A DNA stretch of 64,000 bases from assembly GCA_051294375.1 (NCBI GenBank), contig CM119267.1:1356962-1420961 (forward strand). Reading direction: 5' to 3'. Positions 54,776 to 64,000 of the stretch are shown here, piece after piece. Made by a program: the position numbers and the translations under genes. Positions within the stretch are counted from its first letter, which is position 1; every line of letters begins with the position of its first letter. Below the pieces are notes generated by a model. The model was not told the origin of the DNA, ran no database searches, and was given only the letters and a program-made list of their open reading frames with translations. This DNA comes from Paraspadella gotoi. Its lineage: Eukaryota; Chaetognatha.

Positions 54776-56289
54776 TATTCAGCTAAATTATAATAAACAT
54801 AAAGTTCATCCAGTTTGATTTCATTGATCTTAATTGGATGACGATAAGCATAACTTAAAGTGAACGATGTCATTTTCTGCCAAAATTGTTTGTTCTGCAT
54901 TTTTTTCTGGTTTCATTCGCTAAACTCAGTTTTGGTTTGTAAATTAAAAACTCTGCGAAACTTATAAGAAACTAAAATCGTAAACATTTCACTTAGTACA
55001 GAAATTGCAAAACACAAACGAAAGACAAAGACCCAAAAAGAAAAAAAAGAAGAAAAGAAAAAGAAAAAGAAAGAAAAAAAAAAGAAAAAAAGAAATAAAG
55101 AAAAAGAAATAAAATAAAGTAAAAAAGAAAGAATAAAGAAACCCACAATTGTGGCCTTTCGAGAATTTTTTGGCGGGGAAATCCAGATTTTAGAAGGAGA
55201 ATAATTTATATAATAAATCCTTTGTACTTCTTGACGTGAGAGAAATTTTGGTTGACCGATGGGAAATGAGACGAGAGAGAGAGTTAGGAGAGGAGAGATG
55301 ATGAGAGAGAGAAGACGAGAGAGAGAGGAGACGAAGAGATGAGAGAGAGAGAGACTGAGAAAGTCGGTTACAAAAACTCAAATCGGACAAACGCGGACAA
55401 TAAATTTTTCTTTCGCCGATCGGAAGTCGAGTCTAGCACTTCCCGATCTTGCAAATGAGATTTAATTGATGGATTATTTAAAGCGAGGTGTTCGAGTTTT
55501 TCGTGGGAGATTTCGGCCGGGGGGGCTGAGGAGTTGAAGGAGATGAGGAGTGGTGAGATGATAAGATGAAAGAGTTGAGGAGATGCAGGAGTTAGGGGAT
55601 GAATTGAAGGTAAAATAAAAATGAAACTTACAAATATTAAAGATTAAATTGTGAAAAAGCTGAGATAAGGAGTGAACACAATATTTCTTTTCTCTATTTA
55701 ATCTTATTTTATTCTTTTCTTAAAAAATGATCATTATTATTATATTCATTTATATATAAATTATATATAATATACTATATTATATAGTATATCTCTCTCT
55801 CTCACTCTCTCTCATCTCTCTCTCTCTTCTCTTCTCTCCATTCTCTCCTTCCCTATCTCTTTACTATCTCCCCCCCCTCCGCTCTTCGCGTCGATTGAGT
55901 CTTAAATGTTGATATTATCATTTCTCTGTTACGGGATCCACGCTGTCACCGTGCAACACTTTCAGGTGATTAACTCCTTTCAGTGATCTAATCACGATTC
56001 CGAAGTTTTTCTCATATTTTCTCTCGTTTTTTTTTTCTTTGTTAATTAATATATTTATAGTATTATTTAGCGAATTAATAATAATTTATAATTTATAATA
56101 ATATAAGATAATAAACATAAGTCTCTTAGGGTTTTTTTTTCCGATTGATGAATAAGTTTATGCTTTAAATACGAACATATATTATATAAAAGGATTACTC
56201 ATTTTATATTTGACGAACGAGTTCACGTTTTCATTGCTTGGGATTTTTCCTTTTGTTTTGATTGCTTGGGATGACCCTAGATTTCTCAG

Positions 56290-56500
56290 GATGCCAACGC
56301 ATTGCTTCCCCGCCCTTTGATTGACGATCCGCGCTTGAATTTAAACCGAAAGAACGACACCTCACCGAGTGAACTCACCAAACTCACTTTTTCGTCCCTT
56401 CTGCCCTTACTTCCGAACCTCATTCGCTCGATACTCACACCGCGAATCATAGTACAGAGGAGGGAGGGAAAGAGGCGAGGAGGAGGGGAGGAGAAAGAAT
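56290..56500 (+). CDS. Candidate exon fragment in duplication copy 1
   Basis: After TTTCTCAG the frame reads LLPRPLIDDPRLNLNRKNDT and then SLLPLLPNLIRSILTPRIIV before a GA-rich run. In copy 2 the same DNA is broken in this frame, but a Glu/Asp-rich frame stays open to a donor. Neither frame is recognised. Confidence 0.2.
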
Positions 56501-57153
56501 GTGGAGGAGGAGGCTGATGAGGAGGAGAGACGGAGGAGGAGGGCAGGAAGAGGAGGAGGTTGAGAAAGAGGAATGAAGAGGAGGCGAGTAAAGACGGATG
56601 AATGACGATTTTGATAAAACGGAAGGGATTATTCTTTTGATGTTTTCTCACCTAAATTTTTTCCTTTTTTCCTTTCCTTTTCTTTTTTTAAAAGATATGT
56701 AAGAGCTTGGGATTGTCGGTCGGTCGGGGTCTCAATGGCCTGTCTCGTTTAGGTTTTGTTTTCATACGACTACCTAGAATCATTACTAAATCGTTTTTAA
56801 TTTTTTATATTTACATTTACTAGTGATTTGATACGAGATTCGTCTCGCTTGTACAGTCACGTGCATCAACGCGCGCGATTCGATTTTGTGAGAAGAATGT
56901 GAACACTACACACCGTTTGAAAGTGGAACAGGTTGAACAGTTAACAGTGAACGCTGTGAAAGTGAAAACTGGCGCAACACCGATTTTTTTATAATCGTTT
57001 CTTTCAAATTTTCTTTTTTTTTTCTCTCTTGGATTTTAATATTTTATTCCGTCCTTTTTCGTTTTTTTAAATTAATTTAGACCTCAAATGGTAAATGATT
57101 TAAATTTCAAATGTTTACGAAATTAATATAAAAACACAAGTTTGATAGCAACA

Positions 57154-57183
57154 ATGTTCGGATCTGCCGACGGATCATTATCG
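57154..57183 (+). CDS. Candidate first coding exon (MFGSADGSLS)
   Basis: An ATG in CAACAATG context begins ten codons that end in a good donor (TCG/GTAATT). It stands out as the only GC-balanced piece in very AT-rich DNA. No matching downstream exon was recognised. Confidence 0.2.
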
Positions 57184-57734
57184 GTAATTAATAAATTGCA
57201 TTAATAATTAATCATTAATATTTAATTTTCAAGTTAATTAATTATAATTAATTCAAGTAATTAATTAATTAAATTAATTAAATAATTATTTTATTTAAGT
57301 TAATTATTTAACTTAATTAGGCAATATTTAATTAATTAATTTGAATATAATATTTGTTTGATTGATTAATTTACTGATTAATTAATTTATTGATTAATTA
57401 ACCTGATTTAATTTATTTGATTAATTAATACATCTTGCATTTAACATATAAAATAAAATAAAATAAAGTCATACCATTAGTTTTAATAGGTTTCTTTGTT
57501 TTTTCATTTAAACTCATTTCGCACCTCAAGATTCCCATCGAACTTATTTCCAGTTAATTCACACACTTTTCTTACCCAAATATAGAATTTTAGTCCAATT
57601 CGCGCCCATTCCACTCATGAGTAATTCGGTTTTTCAAATAGATGAATATATTTTTTTTTGTTTTTTTCCATTTCAAACTCATTTCCATCTAGACAAGAAT
57701 TTCATCAAAACTTCATATCCGCTTCAATCACACA

Positions 57735-57985
57735 ACGTTCCCTACCCAGTACCCACACACAAATTTCATTCCAATCCATCATGCCAATCACGAGTATTGG
57801 TATTTTTTATCTAAGGTGGGACGGACGGTGACGGACGAACAGGACCAGACGGATGGACAGACGACGAACGGACAGACAGACAGACAGCGGGACAGACTGG
57901 ACAGAGGAATCGTTTTTTTTACATAATTTATCATATTTCGATATTCTGACATGCATATAAGTTGAATGCCTGTCAAGATTGAGCA
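57735..57985 (-). repeat. Dispersed repeat family 2, reversed copy
   Basis: Reverse complement of 45043-45262, including AATCACGAGTATTGG, CTAAGGTGGGACGGACGG, an ACAGACAGACAG core, CATAATTTATCATATTTCG and GCCTGTCAAGATTGAGCA. Confidence 0.75.
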
Positions 57986-58004
57986 AGTATTCTTCCTTCG
58001 AATC

Positions 58005-58205
58005 GCCTTCCCCGGGGCGCTTGCTAGGGCGCTCCGCGGGTGCTCCGCGGGGCGGGCCTCCGGGCAAGCAAAGTCCTTTACTGCCTGGGGGCGGCCCCTG
58101 AGCCTCTTTTTTTTGGGCCCAAGGGGCCCTCCAGGGGGATATCCCCCAGGGGCTAGAAAAACCTTCTTCCCCTGGGGGCCACCCCCAGGGGGATGAATTT
58201 GCCTT
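58005..58205. repeat. GC-rich palindromic island 1
   Basis: About 200 bp of roughly 65% GC inside AT-rich DNA, full of short palindromes such as CCCCAGGGG, GGGGATATCCCCC and CCGCGGG. A related island is at 59870-60125. ORFs here are artefacts of composition. Confidence 0.7.
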
Positions 58206-58379
58206 GCCCTGGAACGGCTCTCTCTCGCCTCCTATTCTTCTTTCTCTCTCCTCTTTCTCTCTCTCTCTCTCCCTCTCTTTTTTCCTCTTTATTCTATATC
58301 TCTTTTCTGTTTTTCATCTTTATTAATAAAAATTAAAATTAAAAATTAAAAATTTTAAAATAAAATGAAATCATTATTA

Positions 58380-58615
58380 CACTTCATTATAGGGAAGCCA
58401 GGTTCACTGGGATTTTGATAAATAAGGGACTTGTGTGAGAGAGTTCTTGATTGAAAGCTTGCTAGAAACCGCTATTGTTATTATCTTGGTACGTGTGTGA
58501 TGGAGGCCTTAAACCCCCAAAGCCTGTCCAAAGTCAGAGGGACAAGATTAGGCTTATTTATTATAATGAATGGATAATTTTTATTTATTGGTTGTACCAA
58601 TTTTCATATAAAAAT
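58380..58615 (-). repeat. Dispersed repeat family 1, reversed long copy
   Basis: Matches 17995-18290 reversed: GTGATGGAGGCC, AAAGCCTGTCCAAAGTCAGA, TATTGGTTGTACCAATTTTC, preceded by GAGAGAGTTCTTGATTGAAA. Confidence 0.75.
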
Positions 58616-58724
58616 ACAAATTAATATCTTTCACTTCATAATCAATCACTGAACCAATAGGGCTCTGCGCCAATACTAATATGCATAATTCTCGCGCTCA
58701 ACTTGCATTATTAGTTCAAATGAC

Positions 58725-59125
58725 ATAATTTGGTTTCAACTGACATTAATTTGGGACAACTGATATAATTTGAGCGTCAACTTTTAGATTTTTGTAAAAA
58801 CTTTCATAATTTGGTTAAATTTTATTTAATTTGGTCCAACTTTCATAATTTTGTGTCACTTTAACATTTTTGGTCAACTGGGATAATTTGGTAATTTTGT
58901 TATTAATTTAGTCAACTTGCATTAATTCGGTAACCTTCATAATTGGATAAACTTCATAATTTTTGTCAAATTGACATACATTGCGTCAACTGATATAATT
59001 TGATCACTTTTAGAATTTTGGTAAACTTTCCTATATTTGGTAAAATTCATAATTTGGTTCCAACTTGTCATAATTTGGTCAACTTGCATTAATTTGGTCA
59101 ACTTACCTCAATTTGTGTCAAACAT
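58725..59125 (-). repeat. Minisatellite TAATTTGGTCAACTTGCAT
   Basis: About 18-20 degenerate units, the reverse complement of the array that flanks provirus 1 (16050-16255). It again lies beside a family 1 copy, so the array is part of that larger repeat. Confidence 0.8.
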
Positions 59126-59439
59126 CAACTTAAAATTAGCTAATTTATTAAATTTTCATCTGTAAGAAATAGAAAGAAGAAAGAGTTGAGAAAATTTTTT
59201 AATAAATCAAGTAAATTATGACTTTTTGTTTTTTCTATTTAAACTCACTTTCACTTGCATACTTTCTACCAACGCACAAATTTTTTTTTAATTCATCTAT
59301 GAAATTATTTAAATAGTAGAATAAATAGTAGGATGGTTTTAATTTTTTATTCACTTATAAAAAAAATTAATTAATTCATTAATTAATTATTAAATCAGTC
59401 TTTAAGTTCCGTCCCATATTGCATAAACTCAAATTATTC

Positions 59440-59520
59440 CGTGATTAGATCATATGGATTAGAATAAAATCTTGTGTGTGGGATAGAAAGTGTGTGATTG
59501 AGCGAGATATTAAGTTTTGC
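59440..59520 (+). repeat. Dispersed repeat family 2, 3' fragment
   Basis: Shares TTGTGTGTGGGATAGAAAGT and GTGTGATTGAGCGAGATAT with 45215-45260. Confidence 0.65.
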
Positions 59521-59869
59521 TGCACTTTCTTCTCAAAACCATCAGCCTTTCCTCAAAAAACGTGAGTTCATTGAGGGAATCTAAAACTAACAATTATTAA
59601 TAAAATCTTAAATTGAAAAAATTATTTTCACGTTAACAATAATTGAAAAAAAATGTATATTTTTTTTTGTTACATAAACACGTCTTGAAGATAGAGAGAG
59701 AGAAAGTAGAGGAAAGAGAAAGAAAAGAAAGAGAGAAAATGAAAAGATTAGAAAATGTCAGAGAGTAGAGAGAGAGAAAGTTGTGAGAGAAAGGAGAAAA
59801 GAGAGGATAACAGAACAGGGGAGATATTTCTAGATACAATAAATTGTCAGTATATTTTCTTATCTAAAC

Positions 59870-60125
59870 TTTGCTCCTCTTAACTCGGCCCCTGGGGAGC
59901 CCTTTTTTGCTTCCCAGGGCGTTACCCCAGGGCGGACTTTTTTCCCAGGGGAGCCGCCAGTCCCAGGGGGTTCCCCCTGGGGCAAACATTTTGGTTATTA
60001 GGGGCGGCCCCCTCAATGACCATTTTTGCTTGCTCCCCCTGGAATAGTCTGCCCCCTGGGGCCGCCCCTTAGAGGCCGCCCGCGGGCGGAGGATTTGGGA
60101 TGATGACATATCTCAGATTGAGGGG
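59870..60125. repeat. GC-rich palindromic island 2
   Basis: Repeats of CCCCTGGGG, CCCAGGGC and GGGGCGGCCCCC-like palindromes, related to the island at 58005-58205. Confidence 0.7.
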
Positions 60126-60404
60126 GCGGCCGACGGACGACAAAGTGGAATTAGAGTCGGGATCTGCTAAAAGAGATCCGACTTAAAAACTCGCGGATTT
60201 TTTATCGTTTTCGTTAAAAATTTTCAATTTTGTCGAATATTTTGACGAAAAAAATCTCTCGAGTATTAAAAGATTACGAAAGTGAAGGAAAGCATTTCTA
60301 GGAAATCGGGGCGGTTTTGTAGACGACGACTACGACGACGACAACGACGCAACAACGACGCGCAAGGATAACTTTCGCCGGTGAGTTCTTAATCATATTC
60401 CTCT

Positions 60405-60745
60405 TTCAGATTCAGATGTTATTTTCGGACCCCTGTCTATAGATGTTTCTGTCTGCTCCTTGTTACAGATGGTTTTCCGTACCCTGTCTAATTGATTTTA
60501 TATAAGCGCCTTAGTCTAGAGATGTTATTTCCGTATACGCCTGTTCTATAGATGTTACATCGTGCCCTAGTTACAGATGTATTTTGTACCCCAGTCTATA
60601 GATGTTTATGTCAGCGCCCTTGTCTACAATGTCATTTCGTACCCCAGCTATATTATTTTACGTGTGCGCCTAGTCAACAGATGTTCATATTTTCGTACCC
60701 AGTTATAGATGTACGTCACGTGCCCTAGGTCTACAGATGGAACTT
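60405..60745 (+). repeat. Minisatellite of about 33-bp units around CTATAGATGTTA
   Basis: About ten degenerate units such as CCCAGTCTATAGATGTT and TGCGCCCTAGTCTACAGATG. It follows a possible 5' exon end (TTTCGCCG/GTGAGTTC) at about 60379. Confidence 0.8.
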
Positions 60746-61212
60746 TTTAAGTTCCATCTCGTTCTCTTCTGATCGATTATTCTTCAATCGATTGAAAAAA
60801 AAAAAGAAATTTGCGAAGGAATTAAAATTTTTATCTTCGACTCGGTTCTTCTTGGATTTTTCGCGCCTTTTTTTTTCTCTTTCGTGATCTTTTTCCGGAA
60901 TTTTATTGTGAATATTAATTTAATAGGGAAATCTTAACCATTTAATTTTATACTTTTTAAGGTTTAACGTATTAATAAGTAAGTCATCATCCATACCCAT
61001 CACGGTTTAACCAATTATCTCTCTCTCTCTCTCTCTCTCTGTCTCTATAGTTAGAAACAAAAACAATGAATTGATGCTTCGCTCTATTGAGATTGACGTT
61101 TATTCTCTGACAGAGCGACGGAGAGAGAAAAAAGAGGAGAAAAGAGGGGAAGAAAGAGGGGAAGAAAGAGATGAGGAAAGAGAGGAGGAAAGGGAGGAGG
61201 AAAGAGGGGAAG

Positions 61213-62011
61213 AAAGAGGTGTCTCCCTTTCTCCTCCCCTTTCTTCTCTTTCTCCTCCTCTCTACTTTCTTCTCTTTTCTCCTCTTTTCTCCTCCTCATC
61301 TTTCCTCTCACTTTCTTCCTCTTTTTCCTCCTCTCTTTCCTTCTTCTTTCTCTCCCCTCTCTATTCCTCCTCCTTTCTTCCTTTTCTCCTCTTCTCTCCT
61401 CTCTTTCCTCCTTTTTTGCTTGCTCTTTTACTCCTCTGTTTCTCACTACTCTCCCTCTTCTCCTTGCCTTCTTCCTCCTCTCTTGCTCGTCCTCTCTCTC
61501 TCTTTCTTCTCATCTTTCCTTCTTCTTTTCCTCCTCTCTTTCCTAACTCCTCCTCCCTTTTTCTCCTCCTCCTCCTCCTTCTTCTCTCTCTTTCTTCCCC
61601 TCTTTCCTCCTCTCTTCTTCTTCCTCTCTTTCCTCCTCCCTTTCCTTCCCTTCGTTTCTCTCTCGGCTTCTTCCCTCATGTCCTCCTCTCTTTCCTCCTC
61701 TTTGGCTTCCGCTGCTTTCTTCCCGTTTTCCCTCTTTGTTCTCTCTCTTTTCCTCCTCCCTTCCTCCTCTCTTTCCTCCTCTCTTTTCCCTCTTCCCTTT
61801 CTCCCTTTCTCTTCCTTTCCTCCTACTCTTTCCTCATTTCTCTTTCCTCCCCCTCTTTTCTCCTACCCTTCTCCTTCCTCTCTTTCCTCATCATCTTTTT
61901 CACCTTCTTCTTCCCTCTTTCCTCCTCCCTTTCTCCTTCTCTTTCCTGCATCTCTTTCTTCCCTCTTTTCCCTCTTCCTCCCTATTGAGCCGTTTTTTCC
62001 TCTCCTGCCCT
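61213..62011 (-). repeat. Inverted polypyrimidine segment within duplication copy 2
   Basis: The plus strand switches from purine-rich (61109-61212) to pyrimidine-rich (61213-62011) and back to purine-rich after the gap. The pyrimidine part matches the reverse complement of about 53800-54640 in copy 1; for example TCCTCCTCTCTTTCCTTCTT and CTCTCCCCTCTCTATTCCTC correspond to units near 54450-54510. Confidence 0.8.
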
Positions 62012-62612
62012 NNNNNNNNNNNNNNNNNNNNNNNNNGAAGGAAAGAGAGGAGGAAAGAGAGGAGGAAAGAGAGAAGGAAAGAGAGGAAGAAAGGGAGGAG
62101 GAAAGAGAGGAGGAAAGATAGACAGATTTCGTTAGTCAGCTAAATATATAAACAATAAATTCATCCAGTTCTGATTTCATTATCTTAAATTGTATGAACG
62201 AATAAGAATAACTTAAAGTGAACGAATGTCATTTCTGCCAAATTGTTGTTCTGCATTTTCTTCTGGTTCATTCCTAAACTCAGTTTTGGTTGTAAATTTA
62301 AAAACTCTGCGAACTTAAAGAAACTAAAATCGTAAACATTCACTTAGTACAGAAATGCAAAACACAAACGAAAGAAAAAGACCAAAAAAGAAAGAAAAAG
62401 AAAGAAAAAGAAAAAAGAAAGAAAAAAAAAAGAAAAAGAAATAAAAAGAAAAAGAAATAAAATAAAAAGAAAAAAGAAAGAAAAAGAAACCCAAATTGTG
62501 GCCTCGAAATTTTTTGGCGGGAAATCCAGATTTTAGAAGGAAATAATTTATAAAAATAAATCCTTTTACTTCTTGACGGAGAGAAATTTGGTTACGTTAG
62601 TGGGAAATGAGA

Positions 62613-62659
<47 letters not shown>

Positions 62660-63055
62660 AGAGGAGAAGAGAGAGAGAGACTGAGAAATTCGTTACAAAA
62701 ACTCAAATCGACAAAACGCGGACAAATAAATTTTTCTTTCGCCGATCGGAAGTCGAGTCTAGCACTCCGATATGCAAATGAGATTTTAATTGATGGATTT
62801 AAAGCCGAGGTCGAGTTTTTTCGTGGGAGATTTTCGGCCGGGGGGGCTGAGGAGTTGAAGAGATGAGGAGTTGAGGAGATGAATAGATGAAGAGTTGAGG
62901 AGATGAGGAGTTAGGGGATGAAGTTGAAGGATAAAGAACTTACAAAAATAAAGATGTAACATGTGAAGAAAAAGTGAGAAAGAGTGAACCAAATATTTCT
63001 TTTCTCTATTTAATCTTATTTTATCTTTTCTCAAAAAATGATCATTATATTATAT

Positions 63056-63091
<36 letters not shown>

Positions 63092-63599
63092 CTCTCTCAC
63101 TCTCTCTCATCTCTCTCTCTCTCTCTCTCTCTCCATCTCTCCTCCCTATCTCTTTACTATCTCCCCCCCCTCCGCCTCTCGCGTCGAATTGAGTCTTAAA
63201 TGTGATAATTAATCATTTCTCTGGTTCACGGGATCACGCTGTCACGTGAACACCTGTCAGGTGATAACTCTCTCACGTGATCTAATCACGATCCGAGTTT
63301 TTTCTCATATTTTCTCTCGTTTTTTTTTCTTTGTAATTAATAATAATTATAGTATTTATAGGAATTAATAATAATTATAATTATAATAATATAAGATAAG
63401 TAACATAAGTCTCTTAGGTTTTTTTTTTCCGATTATGAATAAGTTTATGTTTAAATACGAACTATAATTATAAAAGGATTACATCATTTTATAGTTGACG
63501 AACGAGTTCAAGTTTTATTGCTTGGGATTTCCTTTTTTTTGATTGCTTGGATGACCCTAGATTTCTCAGATGACCAACGATTGCTTCCCCGCCCTTTTG

Positions 63600-63884
63600 A
63601 TTGACGATCCGCGTGAATTTAAAACCGAAAGACGATCACCTCACCGAGTGAACTCACCAAACTCACTTCGTCCCTTCTCCCTTTACTCACGAACTCATTC
63701 GCTCGATTGACTCACCACCGCGAATCATAGTACAGAGGAGGAGGAAGAGGAGGAGGAGGAGGAGGAGAAAGAAGTGGAGGAGGAGGCTGATGAGGAGGAA
63801 GAGAAGGAGGAGGAGGAAGAGGAGGAGGAGGAGAAGGAGGAAGAAGAGGAGGCGAGTAAAGACGATGATGACGATGATAAAACG
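63600..63884 (+). CDS. Candidate acidic exon in duplication copy 2
   Basis: A frame reading [30 protein letters not shown] is open to a donor (AAAACG/GTAGGG). In copy 1 the same frame is broken by indels. It may be a genuine acidic protein segment or only GAG/GAT repeat. Confidence 0.25.
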
Positions 63885-64000
63885 GTAGGGATTATTCTTT
63901 TGATGTTTTTTCACCTAAATTTTTTTTCCCTTTTTTTCCTTTCCTTTTCCTTTTTAAAAGAATATGTAAGAAGCTTGGGAGTCGGTCGGTCGGTCTCAAT

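Larger units (their letters stand above)
53640..56770 (+). repeat. Segmental duplication, copy 1
   Basis: Aligns colinearly with 61018-64000. Shared blocks include GACAGAGCGACGGA (53767 and 61109), GACAGATTTCGTTA (54763 and 62119), CGCCGATCGGAAGTCGAGTC (55414 and 62740) and CGCGAATCATAGTACAGAGG (56440 and 63719). Differences are mostly one-base insertions or deletions, often in homopolymers. TC runs and a 25-N gap (53581-53605) precede it. Confidence 0.9.
61018..64000 (+). repeat. Segmental duplication, copy 2 (runs off the window)
   Basis: Direct copy of 53640-56770, shifted by about 7.3 kb. It differs by many short indels and by an inverted central segment with a 25-N gap at 62012-62036. 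Confidence 0.9.

Noticed and set aside
58005-58205. Protein-coding gene in the GC-rich island
   Set aside because: The ORFs arise from GC-rich palindromes, have no splice support and recur in the second island in unrelated frames.
61071-62143. 305- and 316-aa ORFs over the pyrimidine tract
   Set aside because: Same composition artefact; the reading crosses an N gap and an orientation switch.

Overview
The window is nuclear DNA from an animal. Genes are split into many short GT-AG exons that are clearly more GC-rich than the AT-rich introns around them. The products are animal-type: a signal-peptide Kazal-Kunitz-kringle-kringle-S1 protease, SPATA17, a DUF229 protein and XK-related membrane proteins. 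Two Ty3/gypsy elements carry the CX2HX9CX3C Gag box and a tRNA-Trp-like primer site, which points to the CsRn1 clade, best known from flukes and insects. A flatworm or other invertebrate is plausible, but the phylum cannot be fixed from the sequence. Simple repeats are very abundant, especially (TC)n. Single-base indels recur in homopolymers, so the consensus is probably noisy. || Layout. 847-8258 (+): a 10-exon membrane protein (paralog A, about 1164 aa) with an XK-related N-terminal half and an unrecognised multi-pass C-terminal half. 9918-28179 (-): a DUF229 gene missing its 5' exons. One of its introns holds a degenerate 5.8 kb CsRn1-like provirus (10256-16049, -). Another holds a complete second copy of the XK-related gene on the opposite strand (paralog B, 20455-25992, +, about 1295 aa). 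28209-32922 (+): a second CsRn1-like element with open gag and pol, joined by a GGGAAAC frameshift site and flanked by assembly gaps in place of its LTRs. 33608-35616 (+): SPATA17, 3' part. 36452-46146 (+): a 17-exon secreted protease, Kazal-Kunitz-kringle-kringle-S1. 47123-50772 (-): a five-exon, single-domain orotate phosphoribosyltransferase of 214 aa. 50773-64000: mostly repeats. It includes two direct copies of a block of about 3 kb (53640-56770 and 61018-64000), one with an inverted polypurine segment inside, plus GC-rich palindromic islands and several dispersed repeat families. || How genes relate. The two XK-related paralogs align exon by exon, share intron phases and each sum to an exact multiple of three. 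They look like products of one gene duplication, with one copy now nested in the DUF229 gene. Minisatellites repeatedly sit on exon/intron borders, where they duplicate splice donors or supply pyrimidine tracts, and they also expand coding regions (ENKD, GDGKC, poly-Asp, poly-Ser). These are the most distinctive features of the locus. All exon models are read by eye from splice signals, phase and homology, without transcript data.
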